A stretch of DNA of 64,000 nt from Terripilifer ovatus (GTDB taxonomy: Bacteria; Pseudomonadota; Alphaproteobacteria; Rhizobiales; Beijerinckiaceae), in the NCBI GenBank assembly GCA_029222685.1, contig JARHVB010000077.1, positions 1-64,000 of the forward strand, read 5' to 3'. Position 1 is the stretch's first letter; each line of letters begins with the position of its first letter. The position numbers were made by a program, and so were the translations under genes. Positions 1 through 9,799 of the stretch are shown here, one piece after another. The notes below the pieces were generated by a model. The model had not been told where the DNA came from. It did no database searches and worked only from the letters and a program-made list of their open reading frames with translations.

Positions 1-1
1 G

Positions 2-835
2 TTCGCCATCGATATACCCCCGGGCTTTGGCCGTGACCTTCTTCAGGGCCGTCAACCGCAGATTAGCTTCTGGCTCGACGGCGGCAATGCGTTTCCGGCA
101 GACACAGCTCGCGCCTATATTCAAGGCGTCGTTCTGACCTACGCCGCAGAACGCTATCGCCGGTTATACGGGCATGATCCGCAGCTGCTTCCAATCAATA
201 TCGAGCCGCGGTTCCGTTACAATCAGGACTTCCGCAGCGTCTTCGCGATCACGCCGGGGACACTCATGCTTCTGCTCCTCGTATTTCCAGCGATGCTGAC
301 GGCGCTCGGGGTCGTAAGGGAGAAGGAGATGGGCTCAATTACGAATGTCTACGCCTCTCCCGCCACAGTTGGCGAATATCTAATCGGCAAGCAATTGCCG
401 TACATCGCGATCGGCTTTGTCAGTTTTGTCAGCCTTGTGGTGCTGGCCGCCGGCGCGCTCGGTGTCGTCCCAAAGGGGTCCGTGCTTGCTTTGTCAATCG
501 CGGCGCTCATCTACGTGTTTGCGGCAACCGCGTTCGGTCTTCTGGTGTCGGCCTTCGTCTCGACGCAAGTTGCTGCGATTTTCGGAACCGCGATACTGAC
601 CGCAATGACTGCGGCGCACTATTCAGGGTTTCTCTTTCCAGCCTCGACACTTGAAGGCCCAGCTCGCGTCATGGGGCTCTCTTTTCCTGCACTTTGGTTC
701 CAGACCGTGAGCCTTGGAGTCTTTGCCAAGGGGCTCGAGGCAAGCGCATTTCTCCGCGAGATCGCGGTATTGCTTGGCTTTGGCATCGTATTTCTCCTGC
801 TGGCCCGCCTGTCGGTCCGCAAGCAAGGCGTCTAG
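2..835 (+). CDS. ABC-2 type permease, C-terminal part of an RbbA/YhiH-like exporter (5' end outside window)
   Basis: The frame is open from the window edge to TAG at 833-835, giving about 277 residues. The first 85 or so residues look like the extracytoplasmic domain of an ABC-2 permease. About six hydrophobic segments follow, with the family signature GVVREKEMGSITNVYASP after the first one. In RbbA/YhiH proteins this permease follows two fused ATPase domains, which would lie upstream of the window. The next permease gene starts 2 nt downstream, the usual arrangement of an RbbA-YhhJ exporter pair. Family membership is clear; the substrate is unknown. Confidence 0.75.
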   Translation, partial: FAIDIPPGFGRDLLQGRQPQISFWLDGGNAFPADTARAYIQGVVLTYAAERYRRLYGHDPQLLPINIEPRFRYNQDFRSVFAITPGTLMLLLLVFPAMLTALGVVREKEMGSITNVYASPATVGEYLIGKQLPYIAIGFVSFVSLVVLAAGALGVVPKGSVLALSIAALIYVFAATAFGLLVSAFVSTQVAAIFGTAILTAMTAAHYSGFLFPASTLEGPARVMGLSFPALWFQTVSLGVFAKGLEASAFLREIAVLLGFGIVFLLLARLSVRKQGV

Positions 836-837
836 AG

Positions 838-1965
838 ATGCGGCGCTGGATTGAGAATGTTTTTCACCTCGGTCTCAAGGAGCTCGCGAGCCTCTCGCGC
901 GACGTCGTGATGGTCGTTCTGATCGTCTACGTTTTCACGGCTGCGGTTTACTCAGAGGCGACAGCTATGAAGACCGACCTGAGTAATGCCGGCGTGGCCA
1001 TAGTCGATGCCGACCGGTCGACGTTATCATCCCGGATCAAGGATGCCCTGCAACCGCCTTATTTTCGCACACCTCGCGAAATCGATCGCTCGGAGCTCGA
1101 TCAATTACTGGACAAGGGACAATACACATTTGTCCTGGAGATTCCGCCGCGGCTCGAAGCTGATCTCTTGGCGAACCGTGGTCCGTCGATCCAAATCAAT
1201 GTCGACGCGACAGCGGTGACCCAGGCTGCCGTCGGAACCGCCTATATCCAGGAAATCATCATGCGCGAAACGACGAGCTTTTTGAAGCAGCGTGGCGCCA
1301 ACTCAGCCGTTCCCATCGACCCTGTCATTCGCGCATTGTTCAATTCGAACCTTGAAACGCTTCGCTTCACGGCCAGCATGGGCGTCATCAACAATGTAAC
1401 GATCCTCGCCATTATTCTCGTTGGCGCGGCTGTGATGCGGGAACGCGAACGCGGTACGATCGAGCATTTGTTGGTGATGCCTGTCTTGCCGAGCGAAATT
1501 CTTGCGGCGAAGATCTGGGCGAATGGCCTGGTCATCCTTCTGGCGGCCGGGTTTTCCCTTCACGTTGTGGTCCAGTTCGTGCTGCAGGTGCCAATCGTGG
1601 GATCGGTCGAGCTTTTCCTTGGAGGGACCGTCATTTATCTTTTCGCCGCGGCGTCGCTCGGTATTTTGCTGGCGACAATCGCAAACTCGATGCCGCAGTT
1701 TGCATTGCTGTCGATTCCCGTCTTCATCCTGATGTTCTTGCTGTCGGGTTCGTTCACGCCGTTCGAGAGCATGCCAGTGTTCCTGCAAGACATCATGTAT
1801 TTGTCGCCATCGACGCACTTCGTGAGATTCGCACAGTCAGTCCTGTATCGTGGTGCCGGACTCGATGTAGTATGGTCCGATTTCGCGATCATGGGCGCGC
1901 TCGGTGCCGGGTTTCTCGTATCGGCCTTGTCGCGCTTCAGAGCGATGCTTGCACGACAGAGCTAA
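838..1965 (+). CDS. ABC transporter permease, YhhJ-like (ABC-2 family)
   Basis: 375 residues. A transmembrane segment lies near residues 20-40, followed by a large periplasmic domain (about 45-175) and five to six membrane segments from about 180 to the end. The ABC-2 signature reads VMRERERGTIEHLLVMPV. The ATG is 2 nt after the stop of the preceding permease gene, so the two are translationally coupled. With its neighbour it would form the membrane part of an exporter whose ATPase lies outside the window. The gene is intact, unlike most of its right-hand neighbours. Confidence 0.8.
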   Translation: MRRWIENVFHLGLKELASLSRDVVMVVLIVYVFTAAVYSEATAMKTDLSNAGVAIVDADRSTLSSRIKDALQPPYFRTPREIDRSELDQLLDKGQYTFVLEIPPRLEADLLANRGPSIQINVDATAVTQAAVGTAYIQEIIMRETTSFLKQRGANSAVPIDPVIRALFNSNLETLRFTASMGVINNVTILAIILVGAAVMRERERGTIEHLLVMPVLPSEILAAKIWANGLVILLAAGFSLHVVVQFVLQVPIVGSVELFLGGTVIYLFAAASLGILLATIANSMPQFALLSIPVFILMFLLSGSFTPFESMPVFLQDIMYLSPSTHFVRFAQSVLYRGAGLDVVWSDFAIMGALGAGFLVSALSRFRAMLARQS

Positions 1966-2080
1966 TCCAGGGGCTTTTTGGGTTCCCAAGCACAATTATG
2001 CGGCGCACGGTGTCGGTCGCGGAGTGGTGAAACGAGTCATACGAGATCCCTGCTTTATTCCGCGTGGAGGCTACCCGCCT

Positions 2081-3277
2081 ATGCAGTCGCTTATCATATC
2101 GGACCTCGGAATGGGCGATGACGCGGTCGAGGTCGTTGAACGCAAAGGGTTGGGCCACCCGGATACGATCTGCGACGCGCTCGCGGAAAATCTATCGCGG
2201 AACCTATGTCGCGCATATAGAGATCGTTTCGGCAAGATTCTTCATCACAACGTTGACAAGGCGCTTTTATGCGGTGGCCGCGCGGCGCCGGCTTTTGGCG
2301 GCGGCGTGATACTCGCCCCCATCAATATCTACTTGGCCGGGAGAGCGGTAACTTAAATCGGCAACGACGCACTCCAAATCAAAGAAATCGTGATAGAGGG
2401 ATCACGCTCTTGGATGCGCTCCAATTTGCATGCGTTGGATGCGGAGCTTCACGTACATATCCACGAACTGATCCAACCTGGCTCGCAGGACTTGCAAGCG
2501 CTGTTCTCGCGCGATCTTGAAGGAGCCATTCCGCTTGCCAATGACACGTCATTTGGCGTCGGTTATGCTCCGATGAGTCCCCTGGAACTCTTAGTGCTTG
2601 CCGCCGAAAGATGCATCAATGGACGCAACCGAGAGCATGACCATCCGGCCTGGGGCGAAGACGTCAAAATCATGGGTGTTCGACGAGGTGACGTGACCTC
2701 ACTCACCGTCGCATGTGCTATGATCGGCCGTCATATTGCCGACATAGACGACTACCTTGCGGAGAAGGTTAACGTCGAAAAGATTGTTCGTGAACTTGCG
2801 CTACAACACGGCTTTTCACGATGTGACGTGAGTGTCAACGCGGCCGACGATCCGTCCTCTGGATCGATCTATCTCACTGTGACAGGGACGTCGGCCGAAG
2901 CGGGCGATGACGGTGAGGTCGGGCGCGGAAACAGGGTCAACGGGTTGATTACGCCGTGTCGACCGATGAGCCTCGAAGCTGCTGCGGGTAAGAACCCAGT
3001 GACCCATGTGGGCAAGATCTACAATATCGTCGCGCGCGAAATCGCCGAGTCGCTGGTTGCGACTGTCCCTGAGATCGCCGCCGCGCAATGCCTGATGGTG
3101 AGCCGCATCGGTGCGCCCGTGATCCGTCCAGCCCTCGTGCAAATCAAACTTGCAATGCGGGACGGCATCCCAGTGGATAAGGTCACGCGATGCGTTGAAG
3201 ATATTATAGCCGAGCGGCTTTCGCGCGTTCCGAAACTGATCGACGATTTCGTTACGGGTACGATCGCTGTCTTTTGA
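2081..3277 (+). pseudogene. Archaeal-type S-adenosylmethionine synthetase, interrupted by one in-frame stop
   Basis: Read through, this is about 398 residues, the usual length for the archaeal-type methionine adenosyltransferase family that makes AdoMet from ATP and methionine. Family features include the N-terminal VERKGLGHPDTICDALAE segment (His and Asp of the ATP site) and the C-terminal GKIYNIVAREIAES segment. A TAA at 2354-2356 interrupts the reading frame, and family sequence continues in the same frame afterwards. One base change (for example AAA to TAA) would explain it. A restart at 2414 (ATG) would lack the N-terminal domain. Either a recent loss of function or a sequence error. Confidence 0.75.
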
Positions 3278-3488
3278 TGAGGAGGCCAACACCGAACAAT
3301 TAGCCGCCACACTTACATTCGGATCGTCTGAATGTGCTCATGGACTGGCCGCGGTGACACGCGGGCGTGAACGCGGATCATCGAAACGAACGAGGCCTGC
3401 CCGCAGGTTCGCTGCGGGTGTTCTCGACATGCGCCGATCCTCCCGAGGGTAGAGCGGCTAACATGGGAGCCTTCGCCAGTCGGGAGAC

Positions 3489-3775
3489 TCATTTTTGGAG
3501 CTTTGTCACCGTGATCTGGCCCTTCACGCGCTCCATTTGGACTTTACTTTATCGCCTGCCTTCAGCCCCTTGAGTAACGACGGCCCCTTCACTGGATAGA
3601 CCATCGTCATCGGCATATCCATGTCGAGATCCTTCATGGGCCCATGCTTGAGGGTTATCTTGCCCGCACTTTCGTCGATCTTTTGCACTTGACCATCCGA
3701 CATCACGGTTTGCCCAATACTTGGGGAGAGCGTGTTGATCGAAAGCGCAAGCGCGGTCGCAAGAATGGGAAACAT
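3489..3775 (-). pseudogene. cusF: CusF-like periplasmic copper-binding protein, frameshifted near its C-terminus
   Basis: An N-terminal signal peptide precedes a CusF-type beta-barrel with VQKIDESAGKITLKHGPM and the metal-site stretch LDMDMPMTMVYPV (Met and His ligands plus aromatic position). The frame ends early after GDKVKSKWSA. Restoring one base near 3541-3548 gives GDKVKFQMERV followed by KGQITVTKLQK and a stop at 3489-3491, the expected family ending, so a single-base loss is the simplest explanation. It lies downstream of a multicopper oxidase and a TolC-type gene on the same strand, a copper-resistance arrangement. CusF chaperones Cu(I) in the periplasm. Confidence 0.75.
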
Positions 3776-3846
3776 TTTTCGTATGAGTGTTTTTCCTTTG
3801 TCACATCGGCTACGACTCGTTTCGCGTTAGGCAATCTTGAAAGATC

Positions 3847-5219
3847 TTATCGTCGCTGCGGTCTGCCACGTTTGACAACCTGCACCTCCACGTTCGCCTT
3901 GGGCGTCGTGGTCGCGTCGGATTTCCGCACCGGGACCGTGATTGGATTGTCGATCCTATAGGCTACGGTTCCCGGAGGATATTTGTACCAGCCAGGATTC
4001 TTGTAATCGCTGGATGCGAGTCCTTCCCGCACCATCAGCAAACTGGTCATGCCGCCTGGCCCGAGTGCTCCAAACTGCCCGGTCCCCGTCATCATCGGCA
4101 GCGTGTTGTCTGGAAGCGGCATTTCCATCTCGGCCATTTGCTCCATGCCGGTCGAGCCCATCGGCATATAGTCGGGCACGAGCTTGCAGATGGCCTTGGC
4201 AAGATCGCGCTTCTGTACGCCGATGAAGGTCTTCACATCATGGCCCATGGAATTCATCACGTGATGGAGCTTGTGGCAGTGGAACACCCAGTCGCCGGGC
4301 TCGTCGGCAACGAACTCGACGGCGCGCCATGCGCCGACCGGCACATCGATCGTTACCTCGGGCCAGCGTGCGCTTTCCGGTACCCAACCGCCGTCGGTCA
4401 AGGTAACCTTGAAATCGTAACCGTGCAGATGGATCGGATGCGCAGTCATGGTCAGATTGCCCATGCGGATCCGCACCCGATCGCCTTTGGCAGCCCCGAG
4501 AAAATCGATTCCAGGGAAAACGCGGCTGTTCCAGGTCCAAAGATCGAAATTGGTCATTTCGGTAACCCTCGGCACGTACGTCCCGGGGTCGATCGCGAAT
4601 GCGTTCATGGCAAAGACAAAATCGCGGTCGACGCGCATGAACTTCGGATCACGTGGGTGCACCACGAAGGCGCCATACATTCCCATCGCGACCTGCACCA
4701 TATCGTCGGCATGCGGATGATACATGAAGGTCCCACTCTTCCTCATGCCGAACTCATAGACGTAAGTCTCGCCTGGCTTGATCGGTGGCTGGTTGAGGCC
4801 GACGACACCGTCCATGCCGTTTGGCAACAAGAGACCATGCCAATGGATTGTCGTGTCCTCAGGAAGCTTGATGGTGACGAAGGTGCGGACCTTGTCGCCT
4901 TCGACGCATTCGATGGTGGGGCCTGGCGACTGCCCGTTGTAACCCCACAGATGCGCTTTCATGCCGGGCGCGATTTCGCGCACCACGGGCTCGGCGACGA
5001 GGTGGAATTCCTTCCAGTAGCCGTTCATCCGCCACGGCAATGTCCAGCCGTTGAGTGTGACCACGGGTTGGTAGTCGGGCCGCTGGTCGGAACCAGCGGT
5101 GGCTGCATGGTGGTCGTAGTCGGCGCCTCGGGAATACTTGCAGCCTGCACGCGGCCGCTGACCGCATTCGCCGCCGTGAGCACGGCCGCCGAGCTTAGAA
5201 ATCCTCGTCGCGACATCAT
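3847..5219 (-). pseudogene. Multicopper oxidase (CopA/laccase-like), N-terminal frameshift
   Basis: All four copper-binding blocks are present: HWHG, HPHADD, HPIHLHG and HCHKLHHVMNSM, followed by a Met-rich tail. This fits a periplasmic Cu(I)-oxidising multicopper oxidase. A Tat signal (SRRGFLSSAAVLTAANAV) starts at 5219 behind a very strong ribosome site, AGGAGGTGGAACC. That start is in a different frame from the mature domain. The switch must occur at about 5072-5095, where one frame ends in PPLVP and the other begins with PDYQPVVTLNG. A one-base indel would explain it. The mature frame runs intact to 3847. Located between tolC-like and cusF-like fragments. Confidence 0.8.
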
Positions 5220-5240
5220 GGTTCCACCTCCTATTGCCCA

Positions 5241-5742
5241 TCAGTCGCCGCCGGCCGCGGCCACTGTTCGCGGCGTGTCGCTGGCTGTGCCGACTGCGCC
5301 GTCGCCGACCACTGCCACCGTCAGATCGGTCTCGGCGAGCCAGAACGCCCGCTTGGCTTCGATCGCTGCAATCGTCGCGATGATTCGTTGGCGCGCTTCC
5401 GGAAGCAGCGAGAACATGTCGATTTGCATGGCGTTGTAGCGCAGCTGGGTCTCGTCCGAGATGATTTTGCGCAGCGGCAGCACTTCGCTGTCATAGTGGC
5501 GCGCAATGTCGTAGGTCGAGCGGTAGACGCGCTAGGCGTCGCGCGCCTCGGAACGTATATTCACCGCTCTTTCAGCCAAGCGGTTTACCGCCAATAGGCA
5601 GATCTGCTCGGCCTGGCGCACCCGCACTTCGCCGAAGTCGAAGATCGGCACCTCGAGGGCCACAGTGAAGCCGCGGTCGCGGATGCGCTCGCCGCTTTCT
5701 TTGTCTTTAGTGATTTTGTCGGCATAGCCAGCGTCTAAGATT
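5241..5742 (-). pseudogene. TolC-family outer-membrane efflux protein, 3' fragment with in-frame stop
   Basis: Reading leftward from about 5742, the frame gives RGFTVALEVPIFDFGEVRVR and the helical C-terminal half of a TolC/CusC-type protein. A TAG codon near 5531-5536 interrupts the segment RDA-stop-RVYRSTYDIARHYD, where a Tyr codon is expected. Sequence after it continues to 5241. Upstream of about 5742 the similarity stops and stop codons appear, so roughly two thirds of the gene is missing. The stop lies 22 nt upstream of the oxidase start, consistent with a former operon for copper efflux and oxidation. Confidence 0.65.
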
Positions 5743-5857
5743 CAGAAAGCGTTTGACCTGTGCCGGTGATTTGGGGAAATCTCTATCATGCTGGTTCGGG
5801 AGTATCTGTCAGGTTATCAGCAAAACTTTTCCACAAGTGCAGGTGTAGGGCATCCTC

Positions 5858-6547
5858 ATGTGTTTTTCGGCCGAAGCCAGTTTCATCGCCGCGGCGGTTC
5901 TTGGACCCGCGGGCGCCGTCAGCATGGCTCGCGCCTACAAAACCGATCGCAGATATCTTCCGGTTGCTGCTCTTCCTCTCCTATTCGGCTTGCAGCAAGG
6001 GTTTGAAGGTGCAGTCTGGACGGCAAACGGGAACGCCGTCCTAGTCGAGCATTTTTCGCTCGCCTACATGTTCTTTTCCTGGCTGGCATGGCCCGTCTGG
6101 GTTCCATTCTCAGCGTATTTCCTGGAGTCCGAGCGACGCAAGCCATTTTATCTCATGCTCGCTATCCTGGGCGGCATGCTCGGTGGTATGCAATACTTCC
6201 CTTATTTTGCACATGACGGCTGGCTGACGACGCAGTTCATGCCGCATGTCATCGTGTACGAAGGCAAGGAATTGTTCGACTATATCATCGGTCGCCACAT
6301 GACCTATACGATCTACGTCGCCGTTGTGGTCGGATCACTCCTCTTATCATGCGATGCGAACATCAGGATCTTCGGACTGCTGGTTGCCGCAGTGTTGGTC
6401 GTCACTTATCTTTTCTTTTCGTACGCCTATATTTCCGTATTCTGTTTCGGCGGGGCACTGATGTCCCTCTATCTGGTGTGGATGATATTCAGGGGTGGTT
6501 GGCGCCCGCGACAAGCGAGGGCTCAGGCTACAAGACGGCTGGCCTAA
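5858..6547 (+). CDS. DUF6629-like integral membrane protein
   Basis: 229 residues with about seven hydrophobic segments. The N-terminus MCFSAEASFIAAAVLGPAG resembles the beginning of DUF6629 proteins, which typically start MCFSA. A conserved-looking stretch LFGLQQGFEGAVW follows. Function is not established for this family. It lies between the copper-gene remnants and a broken regulator but shares no operon with them (opposite strand). Unlike its neighbours it has no internal damage. Confidence 0.6.
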   Translation: MCFSAEASFIAAAVLGPAGAVSMARAYKTDRRYLPVAALPLLFGLQQGFEGAVWTANGNAVLVEHFSLAYMFFSWLAWPVWVPFSAYFLESERRKPFYLMLAILGGMLGGMQYFPYFAHDGWLTTQFMPHVIVYEGKELFDYIIGRHMTYTIYVAVVVGSLLLSCDANIRIFGLLVAAVLVVTYLFFSYAYISVFCFGGALMSLYLVWMIFRGGWRPRQARAQATRRLA

Positions 6548-6805
6548 CCGCCAAAGCTGCGAGTAGCCAGACGTGGGCACGTCGGCTGGATGAAAACACG
6601 GCTGGCGTCTCGGACCAAGATCGGCCTCGTGGCGACGATGGCCTATTGCGGATAGGCATCGCAGTGTGGCGAAGACGCGGGGCTCGCCGGACTGGATCTT
6701 CATGAAGGCTCTCGACAAGAGCCGGTCCGTCAGGCCCTCGGTAAATTGGAAAACGAGCTCACAAGTTCGTCGATTGGACAGCTACAAGCACCGAGGCGAA
6801 CGTCG

Positions 6806-7247
6806 ATGCCGGCCCGATTTCGAAAACTCGCTTGTAAGGCGTTGCGCGACGTCGGCCGTGTGGCGGGCTGGGCTGCCCTCGTTGCGATGGTACTGACATT
6901 GCTCGCGTGTGACCATCGAGCCTTCGCAAGCGTGCCCAGAACGCAATAACCCCGCACCATATGCCACCCAACACGCGGCCAAGGTCATCGCGAAACAATC
7001 GGCTGCAGCTTCACTGGTCGTCAAGACTGCTTTCAAGGCCCGCCACGGCTGTTGTGACGGTGGGTCTGGCCACTGCCAAGGCGGTGGAGCGGGCTCGTGC
7101 TGTCCTGCCTGCACCGCAGGTGTGCTTGCTGCGGGCTGGACGATTGCTCAGACTCTCATTCAACATGCGGAGTTTCCGCTTCTACGAGCACGTCGACCTT
7201 CAATCGAACTCGACAGTCAGTTTCGACCTCCCCGAATCGTTCTCTGA
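6806..7247 (+). pseudogene. Possible Cys-rich secreted protein split across two frames
   Basis: One frame (6806-6949) encodes a basic start and a hydrophobic signal-like stretch (AGWAALVAMVLTLLACDH). A second frame (6909-7247) encodes AFKARHGCCDGGSGHCQGGG followed by AGSCCPACTAG and a tail ending RPPRIVL. The Cys/His cluster could bind metal, and the pattern resembles small Cys-rich proteins found near copper loci, but no family is recognised. The overlap of a signal-like start and a Cys-rich end in different frames is like the frameshift damage of neighbouring genes. It may equally be two short open frames without function. Confidence 0.3.
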
Positions 7248-7390
7248 TCAAGCTCCCGACTGAGTACGCCATCGCCTTCTTGCGCGGATGAGCGGCATTC
7301 GATCGGGGGGCAATTTGCGCCGCGGGATTCGGTTCTCGATCCCGTCCTTGACGAGAGATGTGGCTTCGGCACATTTCGGGAGTCGTGAAA

Positions 7391-8187
7391 ATGTTAAATT
7401 CTCTGAGCCTAGCGAGGAAAATCCCCTCGAATAGTCCGCGCGGTCCGCTGTATGGGGATGGTTGCGATCCCCATAACGCGGCGGGCATGCTGTGTACGGC
7501 CGACCGCTACAGGTCAGCCGATCGTCAGATCAAAGCTGGCTGCGATCTATTTCGCGTCGGTGAAAGAGGCGACGCGATCTACAGTCTTGTCCACGGGTGG
7601 GTCGCCCTTTATAATTTGCTGGAGGATGGTCGCCGGCAAATACTCCAATTTGCTCTGCCAGGCGCTGTGCTAGCCTTTATGCCCGCTCCTGGCGCGATGA
7701 TGAACTATAGCGCGCAGGCCCTCACCGACGCGGTCATCGGCATCATTCCGCACGAGAATCTTGGACGTCGTTCCAGGGACAATCCTGAGATTGGAATGCA
7801 ACTTGCGAGCGTGATCTCTCAAGACCGGAGCTTCGCCTATGACCATTTGTCCAGTATGGGCCGACGTTCGGCACGAGAGCGAGTGGCATACTTGCTCCTT
7901 GAGCTGTTCGTTCGATCCCCGACTTCGCTGGCCCGGACATCGCAGTGAAGAAATGCATCTACCGTTGACCCAGGGAGCACATTGGTGACGCGACAGGCCT
8001 CACTAACGTTCACGTCAATAGAGTGCTGCGAGACCTGAGAAAGGAAGGAATTGCCGAATTCCACTATCGACGCCTCCGGATCCTCAATCCAGATAGACTC
8101 GTTGATGTCGCCGGAATCGACCCGCACGTCGCTCTGTCATGGATCAACAATGATTCATCGAACGAAGTAGATGCTGCTCACTCGTAG
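7391..8187 (+). pseudogene. Crp/Fnr-family transcriptional regulator, two frameshifts
   Basis: The cyclic-nucleotide-binding fold is readable up to ARERVAYLLLELFVR in one frame. The frame then changes near 7918 to give RWPGHRSEEMHLPLTQ, and again near 7971-7974, where an extra G in CAGGGAGC shifts it. After that IGDATGLTNVHVNRVLRDLR gives the helix-turn-helix, and the protein ends at TAG 8185-8187. Together they reconstruct a normal Crp/Fnr protein of about 260 residues. With both shifts the DNA-binding domain cannot be made, so the gene is inactive unless these are sequence errors. Confidence 0.7.
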
Positions 8188-8410
8188 TAGGTTAATTCAT
8201 CCATATCCCGCCCCCCGCATATCCTGTTCAGGTGGCGTCCCTTGCTTGCGTCGTGCTTGCGGCCGGCAACCTTGTGAAACACCGAGACCCGCCTCCGTGA
8301 GAGGCTTCCTTGTTCCGCATCGCGTTCTCGACCACTCGTTTCGGCTGGGGCCTTGGTATGGTGAAAGTGATTTACTGCTTATGGATTAGTCACCATCGGA
8401 GTGGAGCAGA

Positions 8411-9019
8411 TCAGATTTCCAAGAGTTTGTTGGGCAATTCATCATGATTCAACGCACCTGGCGGAAAATGCGTGCGTAGCACCGCTCCGCATCGCTCGAT
8501 CGCTGCCACGAAGCCGTCGCCGGTGCGGCCGGCTTTGATCGCCGTGACCAAAACATTGATGGCATCATCCCAGATTTGGGGCGCGACCTTTTCATTAATC
8601 CCGGCGTCCGCGACGATTTCCACATAGCGCTCCGCGGTTGAGGCAAAAATGAGCACGCCGGTGCGATGCTCGGTCTTGTCCAGTCCCTGTGCCAGAAATT
8701 GACGCATCGCCTCGGCATGGGCTCGATCGCGCTTCGCTTGGCGTGGTACGATGTGAATCCGTAGCTTCGGATGCGACAGCGTCAAAGTGCTGGTTAAGAA
8801 GACTGTGAGTTGCAAGAGGTAGATGACCTGAGCCGACCAACTTGTCAGATAGATTATCGGTGCCGGTGCAAATAGTGCGAGCCAGGCTGCCCAAGCTATC
8901 GGCATGAGTCGATACTCACTCGAATGCCGAGCTATAACACAAAAGATTTCTCCGGCCGTTTGCGACTCGGCTTTATGAATCGCGGCAGAAATTCGGATCT
9001 TGTCAGATTCGGAGATCAT
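8411..9019 (-). CDS. TPM-domain membrane protein
   Basis: 202 residues. An N-terminal segment SAAIHKAESQTAGEIFCVIA is typical of the TPM fold. Two hydrophobic segments (about residues 40-58 and 62-82) and the second half of the TPM domain (HRTGVLIFASTAERYVEIVAD) follow. The gene lies 12 nt downstream of a longer TPM protein gene and behind lemA on the same strand. LemA plus TPM proteins form a common bacterial operon linked to the envelope. The biochemical function is unsettled; some TPM proteins are called phosphatases. Confidence 0.75.
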   Translation of the reverse strand: MISESDKIRISAAIHKAESQTAGEIFCVIARHSSEYRLMPIAWAAWLALFAPAPIIYLTSWSAQVIYLLQLTVFLTSTLTLSHPKLRIHIVPRQAKRDRAHAEAMRQFLAQGLDKTEHRTGVLIFASTAERYVEIVADAGINEKVAPQIWDDAINVLVTAIKAGRTGDGFVAAIERCGAVLRTHFPPGALNHDELPNKLLEI

Positions 9020-9031
9020 TTCGCTTCATCC

Positions 9032-9790
9032 TCACCAATTCCCGGAGGAGCCGCCGCCTCCAAACGACCCACCTCCGCCTGACCACGACGACCCGTCGTG
9101 TGACGACCTCCTTCTTCCGGACAGGAGCATCAGGAGTAAAATCTGCAGGATCGCCTGACAAAAGGCACCTCGCGTCGTGGCACAGAAGATCAGCAGCCCG
9201 ATGCCGCCCAGAACCAAGACGATGGCCAACCAAACGGGAATTTTCGCGTCCGGCCGCGTGATATTCGGGGCGGAATTCTGCGCAATTCGTTGTTGCATCC
9301 CCTCCGCATCACCGCTGAGCACTTGGATGACGTCTTCAACGCCGCGTTTGATGCCGCTCGGAAAATCACCAGCTTTGAACCGCGGCAGGATGGAATTCTC
9401 GATGATGATCTTTGTAATGGCGTCGGTCAGCGTGCCTTCGACGCCGTAACCGACCTCGATTCGGACCTTACGTTCATTTGGCGCCACGATCAGCAGCACC
9501 CCGTTATTTTTGTCTTTCTGGCCAATCTGCCAGCGTCGTCCAAGCTGATATCCGTAGTCTTCGATCGCTGTACCCTGCAGCGATTTTAGCGTGACGACCA
9601 CTAGCTGATCACTCGTCTTCGTTTCCAGACCGGCCAGGGATTCGGTTAGCGCTGCGCGATCCGTTGCATCAAGCACACCGGCCTCGTCGACGACGCGGCC
9701 GGTGAGCACAGGAAAGGTGAGCGTCTGCGCCGCGACAGCGCAAATCAAACAGACCCACGCAATAATCGCCAATACCGCGCGGCGACGCAT
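9032..9790 (-). CDS. TPM-domain protein, YgcG-like, with Gly/Ser-rich tail
   Basis: 252 residues: signal peptide (about 1-21), TPM domain (about 25-150) with VDEAGVLDATDRAAL and a VLLIVAPNERKVRIEVGYG core, and a membrane segment (about 185-205). A low-complexity SGGGGSFGGGGSSGNW tail is typical of the YgcG group. It starts 10 nt after the lemA stop, in the same operon. It is probably anchored in the inner membrane with the TPM domain outside the cytoplasm. Confidence 0.85.
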   Translation of the reverse strand: MRRRAVLAIIAWVCLICAVAAQTLTFPVLTGRVVDEAGVLDATDRAALTESLAGLETKTSDQLVVVTLKSLQGTAIEDYGYQLGRRWQIGQKDKNNGVLLIVAPNERKVRIEVGYGVEGTLTDAITKIIIENSILPRFKAGDFPSGIKRGVEDVIQVLSGDAEGMQQRIAQNSAPNITRPDAKIPVWLAIVLVLGGIGLLIFCATTRGAFCQAILQILLLMLLSGRRRSSHDGSSWSGGGGSFGGGGSSGNW

Positions 9791-9799
9791 CGCGATGAC

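Noticed and set aside
4138..5439. 433-codon plus-strand frame across the copper genes
   Set aside because: Antisense to the multicopper oxidase; His-rich translation only mirrors the Met codons (ATG/CAT) of the real gene.
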